Origin: Cellulophaga omnivescoria
Lineage (GTDB): Bacteria; Bacteroidota; Bacteroidia; Flavobacteriales; Flavobacteriaceae
Length of the DNA stretch: 64,000 bases
Direction of reading: 5' to 3'
Assembly: GCF_001999725.1 (NCBI RefSeq)
Contig: NZ_MDDP01000048.1
Span: 1-64,000 of the forward strand
The notes beneath the pieces are model-generated. The model did no database searches, was not told the DNA's origin, and saw only the letters and a program-made list of their open reading frames with translations. Shown here one piece after another: positions 44,198 through 53,280 of this stretch. Position 1 is the first letter of the stretch, and every line of letters starts with the position of its first letter. Position numbers and translations under genes: made by a program.

Positions 44198-44935
44198 TTA
44201 TTTGTTTAATGTAGCAGAAGCTGCACCTATAATTCCGGCGTGGTTTTCTAAAACAGCAGGTATTACGGGTGTGTTAATTTTTATGTGTTTGCTAAACTTG
44301 TCAAACTCTTTAGATATACCACCACCAATAACTATGGCATCTGGGGCAACTAACAACTCAACATATTCTAAAAAAGTATTTACACGTTTTCCCCATTTCT
44401 TAAAAGAAAGTTCTTCTCTTTGCCTGGCAGAATCTGCTGCCCATAGTTCTATTTTTTTATGTTTTTTATATGGTATTTGTCCTAACTCAAAGTTAGGAAT
44501 TAGTTTGCCATCTAAATATGCACTACTGCCTAAACCAGTGCCAATAGTAATCATAATCACAAAACCTTTAAGTTCTTTGCCTGCGCCATAGTTCATTTCT
44601 GCATAGCAAGCAGCATCAGCATCATTTATAACAGTAAATGGTAAACCAGTGGTTTCAGAAAAAAGCTGAGTTACGTCTACACCTACCCATTTTTTGTGCA
44701 AATTACCCGGTGTTTTACAAATGCCATTTTTTATTAAGGTAGGAAATCCACAGCCAACAGGACCGTTATAGTTAAAATGTTTAATAATTTTTTTTATCAC
44801 TTTAGCCATTTCTTTTGGCTTTTTGGTGGGAGGAGTTGGAATTCTAAATCGTTCTGTAAGTTTTTCACCTGTTGTTACATTTACAATTGCTCCTTTTATT
44901 CCAGAACCGCCAATATCTATACCAAGGACTTCCAT
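44198..44935 (-). CDS. ppgK: Polyphosphate glucokinase-like ROK-family kinase
   Basis: 245-aa ROK kinase predicted to phosphorylate glucose with polyphosphate or ATP; cytoplasmic. The phosphate loop GIDIGGSGIKGA at the start, the catalytic NDADAACYAE segment and the TIGTGLGSSAYLDG loop are intact. Its short length and the ELGQIPYKKHKKIELWA stretch, in place of the long Cys-rich zinc loop of other ROK kinases, match the PpgK group. The C-terminal VIGGGISKEF motif closes the domain. Single gene. Confidence 0.9.
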   Translation of the reverse strand: MEVLGIDIGGSGIKGAIVNVTTGEKLTERFRIPTPPTKKPKEMAKVIKKIIKHFNYNGPVGCGFPTLIKNGICKTPGNLHKKWVGVDVTQLFSETTGLPFTVINDADAACYAEMNYGAGKELKGFVIMITIGTGLGSSAYLDGKLIPNFELGQIPYKKHKKIELWAADSARQREELSFKKWGKRVNTFLEYVELLVAPDAIVIGGGISKEFDKFSKHIKINTPVIPAVLENHAGIIGAASATLNK

Positions 44936-45190
44936 TTAGTTTCTTTATAGTTAGTTTTAACAAGGTAACAAAAAAACTTTAAAGCATATGTGTTAAATAT
45001 CTATACGCTGTAGGTATAGTTTTATTTGCTAGTAAAAAAGCTAAATATTGTAACTTATTTGTAATAAGTTGTTTGTACAGGTTTAAGATATACGCTTTGC
45101 TTTTTTCCTTAATTCATAAAAAATAATTGTTGCTGTATTTTACTTTTACACTGTTTAGTTTCTTTATATTTGGAAGAAAAATATGTAATA

Positions 45191-46141
45191 ATGTTAAGAA
45201 TAAATTGTAAGTATCTGTTTGCCTTACTAGTTTTTAGTGCTTTATCATGCAGTAGCTCTAATGATGATGATAATGGTGTAACCGATGACGTAGAAGCGGA
45301 AGAAACTGTTACTGAAGAAACTGTTATTCAAGAATCTCCGCTTTTTGAAGATGGAAACAGTCCAACTCCATCTGGTAAAAAATGGGTAAAAATCGAAAAC
45401 ATTTCTGATGAGTTTACCAACAATAGCTTTGATGAAACCAAATGGGAAAATACCAGTACTCGTTGGATAGGTAGAGCCCCTGGTATTTTTAAAGCCAATA
45501 CAGTTTCACAAGCTGATGGTAATTTAATGCTTACTTCATATAAGTTAGATGAACCAGAGGTAATTAATGGAGAAACATTTACTCACGCAGGCTCTAATAT
45601 TTACTCAAGAAACGCAGCGCAGGTAGGTACTTATGTAGAATGTAGAATGAAAGCAAATAAAACTTTTATGTCTTCTACGTTTTGGCTAATTAATGTTGCT
45701 GGTGAAGGTGAAGGTTGTGATAAAAGGGTAACGGAGTTAGATATACAAGAATGTGTTGGGCAAATTACTGGTACAGCTAATTTTGCTAAAAATTTTGATG
45801 AAACCATACATTCTAACACGCACAGCAGAGGTACTAGTTGTAACGAAACACCAATTGGTTCTGAAGGAAATAATGTAGCTACAAATGGTAAAGTTTGGGA
45901 AGATTACCATGTTTATGGCGCCTGGTGGAAGAGTCCTACAGAAATTGAGTTTTATTTGGATGGTAAAAAAGTTTATACTATAACTCCTAAGGCAGAGTTT
46001 AGTTTGCAAATGTACTTAAGACTTGTAGTAGAAACATATGATTGGAATCCGGTTCCAGAAGATGGAGGAATGACAGGGTCGGAATCTGAAAGAACTACTT
46101 ATTACGATTGGGTTAGATCATGGGAGTTAAAGGACGAATAA
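45191..46141 (+). CDS. GH16 family glycoside hydrolase, lipoprotein
   Basis: 316 aa from the ATG at 45191 (an upstream TTG at 45170 is in frame but spoils the signal). Lipobox Cys20 (FSALSCSSSNDDD), then an acidic linker, and a GH16 beta-jelly-roll (about 65-316). The catalytic core is ELDIQE at 182-187, with Glu182 as nucleophile, Asp184 and Glu187 as acid/base. A closing RTTYYDWVRSW tract is typical of marine galactan-active GH16 (agarase, porphyranase, kappa-carrageenase). Lipid anchoring suggests surface cutting of algal polysaccharide. No SusC/SusD pair or sulfatase is adjacent, so it is an isolated enzyme; exact substrate unknown. Confidence 0.88.
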   Translation: MLRINCKYLFALLVFSALSCSSSNDDDNGVTDDVEAEETVTEETVIQESPLFEDGNSPTPSGKKWVKIENISDEFTNNSFDETKWENTSTRWIGRAPGIFKANTVSQADGNLMLTSYKLDEPEVINGETFTHAGSNIYSRNAAQVGTYVECRMKANKTFMSSTFWLINVAGEGEGCDKRVTELDIQECVGQITGTANFAKNFDETIHSNTHSRGTSCNETPIGSEGNNVATNGKVWEDYHVYGAWWKSPTEIEFYLDGKKVYTITPKAEFSLQMYLRLVVETYDWNPVPEDGGMTGSESERTTYYDWVRSWELKDE

Positions 46142-46163
46142 AATCTAAGTGATAAATATTTTT

Positions 46164-46198
46164 AAAAAGCCCCTTGTATGTTGTAAGGGGCTTTTTTT
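46164..46198. terminator. Terminator after the GH16 gene
   Basis: AAAAAGCCCCTT / AAGGGGCTTTTT stem with a 9-nt loop and a T run; also suits the converging gene at 46204. Confidence 0.87.
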
Positions 46199-46203
46199 TA
46201 TGA

Positions 46204-46695
46204 TTAATTAAAATGTTGTAATTTTTTATTAATTAAAGTTTCCCATTTTTTTGCTAATTGCAGCTCTCCAGTTAGCTGCATTTTTAAATCGGAATCATAC
46301 ACGGTAAAAGATACTTCTGGGTCTTGATTATAGCGTGGTATAAATTTTAATTCTAAACCTTTAACTACATACTCTTTACGGTTCTTGGCGTTAATTGTTT
46401 GCGTATGCGTAGCAATTTTACACTTTTTAATACCTGTTAAGTTAACAGCTCCTTGGTTTATTACGCCTTCTTCACTTTTGTAATAAAAAACTTGATTTTG
46501 TTTATGATCTATTCCAATAATAAAATCGGCATTTATATCATAATCATTAACCGTGCAATTGTTTTCTTTTGCTATTTCTTCTAAGGAAGCAAGCATCTTT
46601 TTTTCTCTTTTTTTTCTGCTTCTAGCAATAAAAATAAAAGGTAATAAACATACACTTATTATTATGATTGCTGTTATATCTGTTCCTAAATCCAT
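46204..46695 (-). CDS. Hypothetical membrane-anchored protein
   Basis: 163 aa from the ATG at 46695, which starts a transmembrane anchor (ITAIIIISVCLLPFIFIA); an in-frame start at 46737 adds a less convincing leader. The soluble rest is a beta-rich domain (ADFIIGIDHKQNQVFYYKS, GLELKFIPRYNQDPEVSF) resembling a small PH-like or bPH fold. No function recognised. Converges with GH16 at a shared terminator. Confidence 0.72.
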   Translation of the reverse strand: MDLGTDITAIIIISVCLLPFIFIARSRKKREKKMLASLEEIAKENNCTVNDYDINADFIIGIDHKQNQVFYYKSEEGVINQGAVNLTGIKKCKIATHTQTINAKNRKEYVVKGLELKFIPRYNQDPEVSFTVYDSDLKMQLTGELQLAKKWETLINKKLQHFN

Positions 46696-46804
46696 TATGT
46701 AATTTTTTAAAAGTTGATGTATGTAAAAATTTGGCAATGTATGTATACAAAGCCTTTCTGGTAATTTGTTTTTACTGTTGTTACAGTAAAAACCATCAAC
46801 TTAA

Positions 46805-47185
46805 TTACAAGAAATTATGAAAAGGGAACATTAGTTTTAACTTTTTAAATTGAACTAAAAAGTTAATGTAAGTATTATGGTAATTAGAGCTTAATGATAA
46901 TGTGTTATGCGGAGTTGCATAAGTACTAGGTGCTAAAAAACTCTGAAAAAGATCTTTTAAATTAGAAGGGTAGTTGCTATTATTGCTAGGAATACTAACA
47001 ACATTTTCTGTTTGTGAAGACTGTATAAAGAAGTTGTTAGATGCCTTATATGAAAACTGTACTTCTTTAGCTGTAGAAGTATCTTCTACACTATAATTAG
47101 CAAGAGAATTAGTTACAATACCTATTGCTAAGCAATAAAGTGCCGTAAGTAAAAAAGCGCTTATAAAATTTACTGTTTTTTTCAC
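46805..47185 (-). CDS. Short secreted or anchored hypothetical protein, GTG start
   Basis: 126 aa with an N-terminal hydrophobic segment (ISAFLLTALYCLAIGIV), either a signal peptide or an anchor, and a Ser/Asn-rich, low-complexity remainder. The start is GTG at 47185. TACATTTG, a -7 match, ends only 5 nt before it on the minus strand, so the message would be leaderless or almost so. No family recognised; a real gene by codon pattern and promoter, moderately sure. Confidence 0.6.
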   Translation of the reverse strand: MKKTVNFISAFLLTALYCLAIGIVTNSLANYSVEDTSTAKEVQFSYKASNNFFIQSSQTENVVSIPSNNSNYPSNLKDLFQSFLAPSTYATPHNTLSLSSNYHNTYINFLVQFKKLKLMFPFHNFL

Positions 47186-47237
47186 GCCGCAAATGTACTT
47201 TAATAAGTAAAAACTAAAATGTTAATTTATATTAAAG

Positions 47238-48698
47238 TTACTTGTTTAGGCAGTTTTTTACATTGTCTATAGCTTCTTGCTTATCTGCAAGTACTACTAA
47301 TATATCTTTATCTTCAATAACTGTAGACCCGTTTGGAGTAACGTATTTATTATCTCTGCGTATCATTGCTATAATTGCGTGTTTAGGAAAACCTAGGTCT
47401 ACAATTTTTTTGTTTACTGCGTAGCAATTAGTGGTAACAGGAATTTCTTTTATTAGTGCTTTTGGGTTGTCTTCTAATAGAAGGTCTGTTGCACTTAGTT
47501 TTTTCTCTTCGTTTGGTAATGCTACATTTAACCATTTTGCCATTACAGATAATGTAGTTCCTTGTATTAGTACAGATGATACAGATATAAAAAACACGAT
47601 ATTAAACATCATATCTGCTTTGTCTATACCAGCCAGCAATGGATAGGTAGCAAAAACAATAGGTACAGCACCACGTAAACCAACCCATGAGATGTAAAAC
47701 CGACGTCTAAATTTCATTTTAAAAAATAACAGGCTTAAAAATACGCTTACGGGACGTGCCACTAAAATTAAAAATAAAGAGATAAGTATACCAATACCAA
47801 AAACAGGAATAATTTTAGAAGGAAAAACAAGCAATCCTAAGGTTAAAAACAGTACAATTTGCATTAACCAGGCTAAACCATCATACATTTTTAAAATGGT
47901 TTTTTTATGAATTAAATCTTGATTACCTAAGTAAACAGCACAAATGTAAATAGCTAAAAAACCATTACCACCAACAAAGTCTGTAGCAGAAAATGTAATA
48001 AACATTAATGCAATTACAAGCACAGGATATAAGCCTTCAAAATCTAACTTAATTTTATTTATAATGTATTTACTTAGTTTACCAAACCCAAACCCTGCAA
48101 TTGCTCCAAATGCCATTTGTTGTATAAACATTGGTATTATAGAAAATATACTTTGGTCTTGATTTATTACCAATGTTAAAAAGGCAAGTGTTAATACGTA
48201 TGCCATAGGATCATTACTACCACTTTCTAACTCTAGAGTTGGTCTTAAATTATTTTTTAGTGCTAAATTTTTAGATCTTAAAATAGAAAATACGGCTGCA
48301 GCATCTGTAGATGATACAATAGAACCAAGTAACATACTTTCATAAATTGTAAAATTGGTAATGTAAAAAACAAATGTGCCTATGGTAACAGCAGTTAAAA
48401 GTACGCCTATAGTAGATAGTACAATTCCTTCTTTTAAAATAGGTTTTACAGTGTTCCAGTTGGTGTCTAATCCTCCAGAAAAAAGAATAAAATTTAAAGA
48501 AACTATGCCTATAAATTGTGCAAGCTTAGGGTCATCAAACTTAATGCCTCCTATACCGTCAGAACCTGCAAGCATACCAATTACCAAGAATAACAATAAA
48601 GTTGGCACTCCAAATTTATAAGATGTTTTACCAACTATAATGCTTATAAAAAGTAATATAGAGCCAACTAATAAAATGTTTTCTATTGTTAAGTTCAT
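47238..48698 (-). CDS. Potassium/proton antiporter (NhaP2/CvrA type)
   Basis: 486 aa. Residues 1-395 form a CPA1-family monovalent cation/proton antiporter with about 12 membrane helices; the LGSIVSSTDAAAVFSILR segment holds the conserved Asp and ELESGSNDPMAY the second transport Asp. The C-terminal RCK_C (TrkA-C) domain (about 405-486) ends with EAIDNVKNCL and would bind a regulatory nucleotide. NhaP2/CvrA proteins export K+ or Na+ in exchange for protons in cell-volume and pH control. Single gene. Confidence 0.9.
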   Translation of the reverse strand: MNLTIENILLVGSILLFISIIVGKTSYKFGVPTLLLFLVIGMLAGSDGIGGIKFDDPKLAQFIGIVSLNFILFSGGLDTNWNTVKPILKEGIVLSTIGVLLTAVTIGTFVFYITNFTIYESMLLGSIVSSTDAAAVFSILRSKNLALKNNLRPTLELESGSNDPMAYVLTLAFLTLVINQDQSIFSIIPMFIQQMAFGAIAGFGFGKLSKYIINKIKLDFEGLYPVLVIALMFITFSATDFVGGNGFLAIYICAVYLGNQDLIHKKTILKMYDGLAWLMQIVLFLTLGLLVFPSKIIPVFGIGILISLFLILVARPVSVFLSLLFFKMKFRRRFYISWVGLRGAVPIVFATYPLLAGIDKADMMFNIVFFISVSSVLIQGTTLSVMAKWLNVALPNEEKKLSATDLLLEDNPKALIKEIPVTTNCYAVNKKIVDLGFPKHAIIAMIRRDNKYVTPNGSTVIEDKDILVVLADKQEAIDNVKNCLNK

Positions 48699-48769
48699 TT
48701 AGTTTAATTTTACTAATGAACAAAAATAGGAGTTATAGCCGTATAAAATGATGAAAATTTGTTAATGTA

Positions 48770-49231
48770 TTACTTTGTAAGTTTCCACCATTTTTTTTTC
48801 TTAGGCGCTAGATCTACTCTGGTATCCAAAAAGTCGTAATACTTTTTATCTTCTTGCATAAAAATGGTCTTACCTTTTATGGCATATGCTCTGTTTAACT
48901 CACATTCTGCTCTATGCTTATTGCCAATTTCTAGCTGGCATTGTCCTAATCTTAGGTGTATAAAAGGGTTGCCAATAGCATCCGGACATTGCATAGCGCT
49001 AGATAAATTTTCTACGCCCGCTGTGTAATCTTTATTTATAAAATTAATATCCCCAATAGTAGCTAATAACCAAGTGCTAGTTTCCCATTTTGTTTTAGGT
49101 TCGGGAATTAGGTCATAAGCAGACCAATATTTTTTTAATGCCGTTGTATATTCTTCCTTTTCTACTAATAAATCTGCAGCTTTAGATAATTGCAGAATTT
49201 GCATATAAATATGGTCTTCCAATTCCTTCAT
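48770..49231 (-). CDS. TPR-like hypothetical protein
   Basis: 153 aa, cytoplasmic. A series of helix pairs resembling three tetratricopeptide repeats (AADLLVEKEEYTTALKKYWS, TWLLATIGDINFINKDYTAG, LRLGQCQLEIGNKHRAECEL), with a basic Lys/Trp-rich tail (PKKKKWWKLTK). No partner identifiable. Stands alone. Confidence 0.75.
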   Translation of the reverse strand: MKELEDHIYMQILQLSKAADLLVEKEEYTTALKKYWSAYDLIPEPKTKWETSTWLLATIGDINFINKDYTAGVENLSSAMQCPDAIGNPFIHLRLGQCQLEIGNKHRAECELNRAYAIKGKTIFMQEDKKYYDFLDTRVDLAPKKKKWWKLTK

Positions 49232-49351
49232 TTGGACTTTTTAACGCATAAATTACAGCCTTTTTTTAATATATATGCATATTATTTATAAAGCAGTAAT
49301 AACTTAATGTTTGCTTAACTTTTTTTAGCTTTTAAGTTAAGTTTTTGTAAT

Positions 49352-49828
49352 TTATTTTAAGCTATTAATCAATTTTTTAAAGTGCGGATAATAGATTCTT
49401 CCCCACATAGGATTTTTAGAAAATTGATGTACTTCTTTAGTATCTGGGTTATAAATTACAGGAATTGTAAATCCAGCCCATTTTTTACCAGATTTTAATT
49501 TTACGCAATATTCCTTAGCCTGTTCATCTACATTGGTAGAAATTAAGATAGAAATTACGCCAATCCCAGACTGTAAACCACGTGGCCAACCAGTGTAATT
49601 TGTTTTTGTAAAATTAAATGCTTCTGTAATGTGTTGGTTTATAACTGCAGTTGTTATTTTTTCATCCTTAAAATCTGTAGCAACAATAAATGTATTTAGT
49701 TGAGTAGCCATCCAAGCTAGTTTAAATTTTTTCTCGTAACCAATTACACTTGGTTTATTTGTAATAGTAGTGTCAGAATGATAAATACCTTGAGCAATTA
49801 GTTTTTGTTTAATACTATCTGTTGTCAT
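49352..49828 (-). CDS. Hypothetical cytoplasmic protein
   Basis: 158 aa, no signal peptide. Contains a compact alpha-beta domain with ATQLNTFIVATDF, NYTGWPRGLQSGIGVISILI and KWAGFTIPVIYNPDTKEV. Conserved-looking but without a recognised family or catalytic pattern. Flanked by AT-rich spacers of about 110 bp. Confidence 0.7.
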   Translation of the reverse strand: MTTDSIKQKLIAQGIYHSDTTITNKPSVIGYEKKFKLAWMATQLNTFIVATDFKDEKITTAVINQHITEAFNFTKTNYTGWPRGLQSGIGVISILISTNVDEQAKEYCVKLKSGKKWAGFTIPVIYNPDTKEVHQFSKNPMWGRIYYPHFKKLINSLK

Positions 49829-49940
49829 TGTAAGCGGTTTAGTTATTTTTTATGCATATCAAAAATACTACAATTAGATGTTTAAAAATTAACTGTTTAC
49901 CGTGAGAAACTAAAATTTTTAAGTAGGTATAGTTATTTAT

Positions 49941-50342
49941 TTACTCTTGTTTTTTAGATAATTCTTCTAAAACCATAATAGCCTTTGCAGCATCTTTTTT
50001 ATCTACGAATATATGATCATGATAATACGCAGCAATTACATTACAGCTAATGTTATGCTTTGTTAATTCTGAAGAAAAAGCAGCTGTTAGACCTACAGCT
50101 TCTAATGATGAGTGTATGGTAAGTGTAATCCAACTTGCAATAAAACTATAAGTAAACTCTTGTTTGTCCGCATAGCCTTTTGTTGTAATAATAGTAATAC
50201 CTTCTGCTTCTGTAAACTCACAAATTACTTTTTTACGATCTAGCAAACTACTGTCTTTTATAGTGCAAAAAACATATTCTCCTTTGTTAAGTTTAGGAGT
50301 CATACCTTTTAATAATTCTGATAAATTAGTTTTTCCAGACAT
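49941..50342 (-). CDS. ACT-domain protein
   Basis: 133 aa from the ATG at 50342; the frame runs further up to 50423, overlapping the SugE gene, so the later start is preferred (15 nt gap). Two ACT-like halves: FCTIKDSSLLDRKKVICEFT... and LTIHSSLEAVGLTAAFSSELTKHNISCNVIAA, the second with the usual beta-alpha-beta-beta ligand site. ACT domains bind amino acids and regulate enzymes; this stand-alone type (ACT_7-like) may be a sensor. Third gene in a Crp-SugE-ACT cluster. Confidence 0.8.
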   Translation of the reverse strand: MSGKTNLSELLKGMTPKLNKGEYVFCTIKDSSLLDRKKVICEFTEAEGITIITTKGYADKQEFTYSFIASWITLTIHSSLEAVGLTAAFSSELTKHNISCNVIAAYYHDHIFVDKKDAAKAIMVLEELSKKQE

Positions 50343-50356
50343 TTTTTTCTTTTTAG

Positions 50357-50683
50357 TTAGTGTGCTACGGCTTTTAATCCAATAACAGATGCTATAAGTG
50401 TAATTATAAAAAATACTCTCCAAAAGTTAACAGGATCTTTAAAAACAAAAATACCAACCAAAACAGTGCCTACAGCACCTATACCTGTCCATACGGCATA
50501 ACCTGTGCCAATAGGTATGGTTTGCATTGCTTTAATTAATAATATAAAACTAGTTGCAGAACAAATAAAAAAACCACCGTACCATAAGTACACATCTGTT
50601 CCTGTGGCCTCTTTAGCTTTACCTAAGCAAAAGGCAAAAGCAACCTCAAAAAGTCCTGCAATTATTAAAATTATCCAATTCAT
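50357..50683 (-). CDS. sugE: SMR-family efflux transporter (SugE/Gdx type)
   Basis: 108 aa, four transmembrane helices, exactly the size of small multidrug resistance proteins. The first-helix Glu13 (LFEVAFAFCLGKA) is the proton and substrate site. The sequence around TIPIGTGYAVWTGIGAVGTV fits the SugE/Gdx subgroup, whose physiological substrate is guanidinium, rather than EmrE. Between a Crp regulator upstream (67 nt) and an ACT-domain gene downstream. Guanidinium export is inferred from subgroup only; no guanidine riboswitch seen upstream. Confidence 0.87.
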   Translation of the reverse strand: MNWIILIIAGLFEVAFAFCLGKAKEATGTDVYLWYGGFFICSATSFILLIKAMQTIPIGTGYAVWTGIGAVGTVLVGIFVFKDPVNFWRVFFIITLIASVIGLKAVAH

Positions 50684-50750
50684 AGTAAAATTTTTAGCAA
50701 AGGTCTAGTAACTTAATTAAACTAAATTTTACAAATGATAAAAAAGACAA

Positions 50751-51314
50751 TTATTTTATTGCAGCTCTAATTCTGCTTAAACTAACTTGTGTAATGCCTA
50801 AATAAGATGCTATGTGCCCCAGTTGTACTCTTTTAATTAAATCTGTGTTGGTATTTAGTAACTCTAGGTAGCGTTGTGTTGCAGTTTTAAACTGTTTAGA
50901 TATTAAGCGTTCTTCTGTTTTTATTAGCTCTTGTTCTGCAAATTTACGTCCCCAATTAGCAATGTGTATATCTTCTAAAAAAAGCTGTTTTAATGTGTTA
51001 GATTCAAGTTTATATAATGTACAGTCTTCTAACAGTTCAATATTCTCATACCCTTTTTTATTTTCAATATAACTACGCATAGATATTACAGCTTCAGACT
51101 CTTTGCCAAACCAAAAGGTAACCTCTGTACCATCAAAATTAGCATAAGCTCTTACAATACCACTTTTTATAAAGTAAATATTGGGTTCTATTGTGTGGTC
51201 TTTTATAATTATATGTTGCTTTGGGTATGTTACTTCCACCATATTATCTCTAATTTTAGCCAAAGATGTTTGTGGTAGTGTATAAACTTTGTTGAGTATA
51301 GCGTCTATAGTCAT
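50751..51314 (-). CDS. Crp/Fnr-family transcriptional regulator
   Basis: 187 aa. The N-terminal cyclic-nucleotide-binding-like beta roll (about 20-125, with IYFIKSGIVRAYANFDGTEVT) lacks the phosphate-binding Arg of cAMP receptors, as is common in Bacteroidota members. The C-terminal helix-turn-helix (HIASYLGITQVSLSRIRAA, 168-186) is of the usual Crp type. Probably controls sugE and the ACT gene immediately downstream on the same strand; effector unknown. Confidence 0.87.
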   Translation of the reverse strand: MTIDAILNKVYTLPQTSLAKIRDNMVEVTYPKQHIIIKDHTIEPNIYFIKSGIVRAYANFDGTEVTFWFGKESEAVISMRSYIENKKGYENIELLEDCTLYKLESNTLKQLFLEDIHIANWGRKFAEQELIKTEERLISKQFKTATQRYLELLNTNTDLIKRVQLGHIASYLGITQVSLSRIRAAIK

Positions 51315-51355
51315 TTTAAAAATGATATAAATATAAAAGAAAACTAATAAGGTAG

Positions 51356-51742
51356 TTATTTCAATATTTTAACCGGTTGCTTATTTTCATCAATTGCAAC
51401 AAAAGTAAACTCGCCAGATACTGCTTTTTCTCTGTAGTCAGAGTACATTTCTTCTATATAAATATCTACCCTAACTTTTAAACTGGTATTGCCAACGTGC
51501 GTAACGTAGCCACACAATTCTGCAATAGTCCCAGCAGGAATAGGCATTTTAAAATCTATTTTATCACTACTAACAGTTACCATTTGCTGTCTGCTAAATC
51601 TTGTAGCACAAATAAATGCAGTTTCATCCATAAGTTGCATAGCAGTACCACCAAAAAGAGTGTCATAATGGTTGGTAGTGTTAGGAAAAACGGCTTTAAA
51701 AATTGTTGTTACAGATTTTTCAATTCTTTCTTCTAATGTCAT
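51356..51742 (-). CDS. Acyl-CoA thioesterase (hotdog fold, YciA-like)
   Basis: 128 aa from the ATG at 51742; a TTG at 51760 is in frame but not preferred. Single hotdog domain with the family pattern NHYDTLFGGTAMQLMDETAF at the active-site helix and MVTVSSDKIDFKMPIPAG at the strand, matching YciA-type acyl-CoA thioesterases that hydrolyse medium-chain CoA esters. The active site Asp is the one in MDETAF. Single gene. Confidence 0.87.
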   Translation of the reverse strand: MTLEERIEKSVTTIFKAVFPNTTNHYDTLFGGTAMQLMDETAFICATRFSRQQMVTVSSDKIDFKMPIPAGTIAELCGYVTHVGNTSLKVRVDIYIEEMYSDYREKAVSGEFTFVAIDENKQPVKILK

Positions 51743-51844
51743 AAATGTAGATTTGTTCAAATGTTAAATTGCGTCTTTTTATGGAGAGAAAAAGAGGTTG
51801 TAAAAATACTATATTATGTTTTAAAAAGTAGAGAAAGTAAATTT

Positions 51845-52465
51845 TTAATCTAAAGTAAAAACAGCGGTAATAATAAATATATCTTCCTGGGGTACTAAGT
51901 CTTTTATACTATTAGCAAAGTAAGGAGAAACTATTTTTTCTCTGTGCAAATCCCACAAATTAGTTTCGCTACCACATTTTGGCTCTTTATCTCTATTAAA
52001 ATTATAGCTTTTACACAACTCTATTAGTAATTTAAAAAACATATTTATACTAGATGTTAGTTGTAAAAAATTACCTTCTAAATCACTAACATAAATAGGG
52101 GTTTGTTCTTGTGTAGTATCTGCCCATATTTTTTTTGCAGACGCATTAAATGAGTGCGCTATTACAACTTTTCCGTTTTTCCAAGGATTGTTTTTTTTAG
52201 TCATTGCAGATCCTTTTCCAAAAATATGAAGCTTTGGATGTAAACTAGAAAAAGTATTTATATGTATGTGTGGTAAAATTAGGAGTGTACTATAATTGCT
52301 GTATAAGTAACTAAGTTCTGCAGAAAGTGCTTGTTCTTTTACGTGTGTTATTGGTGTAGAATTTTTTCGGTCTAAAAAGTCATTTTTACTCCCAAATTTA
52401 GTTGTGCGTAATACACTCTGAAAATCTTTTAAAGTGTTTGTAAATTCTTCTAGACTATTTTTCAT
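51845..52465 (-). CDS. Hypothetical cytoplasmic protein
   Basis: 206 aa, no signal peptide. The middle (YVSDLEGNFLQLTSSINMFF, about 125-145) has a weak resemblance to SMI1/KNR4 (SUKH) immunity domains, but the match is too slight to name. Followed upstream by a long spacer (52466-52829). Unknown. Confidence 0.68.
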   Translation of the reverse strand: MKNSLEEFTNTLKDFQSVLRTTKFGSKNDFLDRKNSTPITHVKEQALSAELSYLYSNYSTLLILPHIHINTFSSLHPKLHIFGKGSAMTKKNNPWKNGKVVIAHSFNASAKKIWADTTQEQTPIYVSDLEGNFLQLTSSINMFFKLLIELCKSYNFNRDKEPKCGSETNLWDLHREKIVSPYFANSIKDLVPQEDIFIITAVFTLD

Positions 52466-52829
52466 ACCTCATTATAAAAATATACCGAGCTAAAGTAATA
52501 GTTTTTATTGGCTAATTTTTATTGATTTTGTAACCGCTTGCAACAAGTTTATATCTGTTTTCTGAAATAAACCTGACAGAGTTGCTGATTTTTAATTTAT
52601 AAATCTTATTTTTTTTGGAACTTTCTTTTTTAAAACTATAACCACCATCAGAGGGTTGTGACCGTTTTTTGGGGTTAATTTAGATATTTAAATGTTGGTT
52701 ACAGCTCTATTGTGTCAGGTTTTTAGTCTTTTGGCTTGATTTTGGCAGAATTGTTAGTCTAAGTTTAAAATAAAATATTGGCTGTATAAGAATTATACAA
52801 AGGATATTTTAAAAATTGAAAAATACAAT
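52466..52829. other. 364-bp intergenic region
   Basis: No gene or RNA recognised. It holds an inverted repeat with distant arms, AAACCTGACA (52569-52578) and TGTCAGGTTT (52713-52722), 134 nt apart, and a TTAGTCTAAGTTTAA tract near 52759, a possible half-site of the AGTCTAA motif seen in the iron locus. Otherwise AT-rich spacer between divergent genes. Confidence 0.5.
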
Positions 52830-53258
52830 ATGAGTATAGTTAAGGAAAACAACACGGTAAAAGTTAATTACACAGGGAAGTTGGCAGACGGACAAGTTTT
52901 TGATACTTCTGAAGGTAGAGAACCGTTAGAGTTTACTTTAGGTCAAGGACAGTTAATACCTGGTTTTGAAAAAGGTGTTTTAGATATGAAGCTAAACGAA
53001 AAAAAGACCATTACTATTGCTAAAGAAGAAGCATATGGTGAGGTTAACGAAGCTTTAATACAAGAAGTTAAAAAATCTGAGCTTCCACAAGATATGGAGC
53101 CTAAAGTTGGTATGGGATTAGTTTCTAAAGCTCCAGATGGTAGAGAAATGAACCTAATGGTAGTAGAAGTTAAAGATGAGTCTATTGTTATAGACGGTAA
53201 CCACCCGCTAGCAGGTAAAGACCTTATTTTTGATTTAGAAGTTTTAGAGATTAAATAA
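52830..53258 (+). CDS. FKBP-type peptidyl-prolyl isomerase (SlyD-like)
   Basis: 142 aa. N-terminal FKBP core (VKVNYTGKLADGQVFDTS, FTLGQGQLIPGFEKGVLDM) with the IF-domain insert (AYGEVNEALIQEVKKSELPQ) characteristic of SlyD. The C-terminal His/Cys-rich metal-binding tail of E. coli SlyD is missing, so nickel handling is unlikely; peptidyl-prolyl isomerase and chaperone activity is expected. Cytoplasmic, single gene, followed by a terminator. Confidence 0.92.
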   Translation: MSIVKENNTVKVNYTGKLADGQVFDTSEGREPLEFTLGQGQLIPGFEKGVLDMKLNEKKTITIAKEEAYGEVNEALIQEVKKSELPQDMEPKVGMGLVSKAPDGREMNLMVVEVKDESIVIDGNHPLAGKDLIFDLEVLEIK

Positions 53259-53280
53259 GCCTACTTTTTAAAATAATATA

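Noticed and set aside
48376-48621. 81-aa plus-strand frame within the antiporter gene
   Set aside because: Opposite a confident 486-aa transporter; composition is a mirror of its membrane helices.
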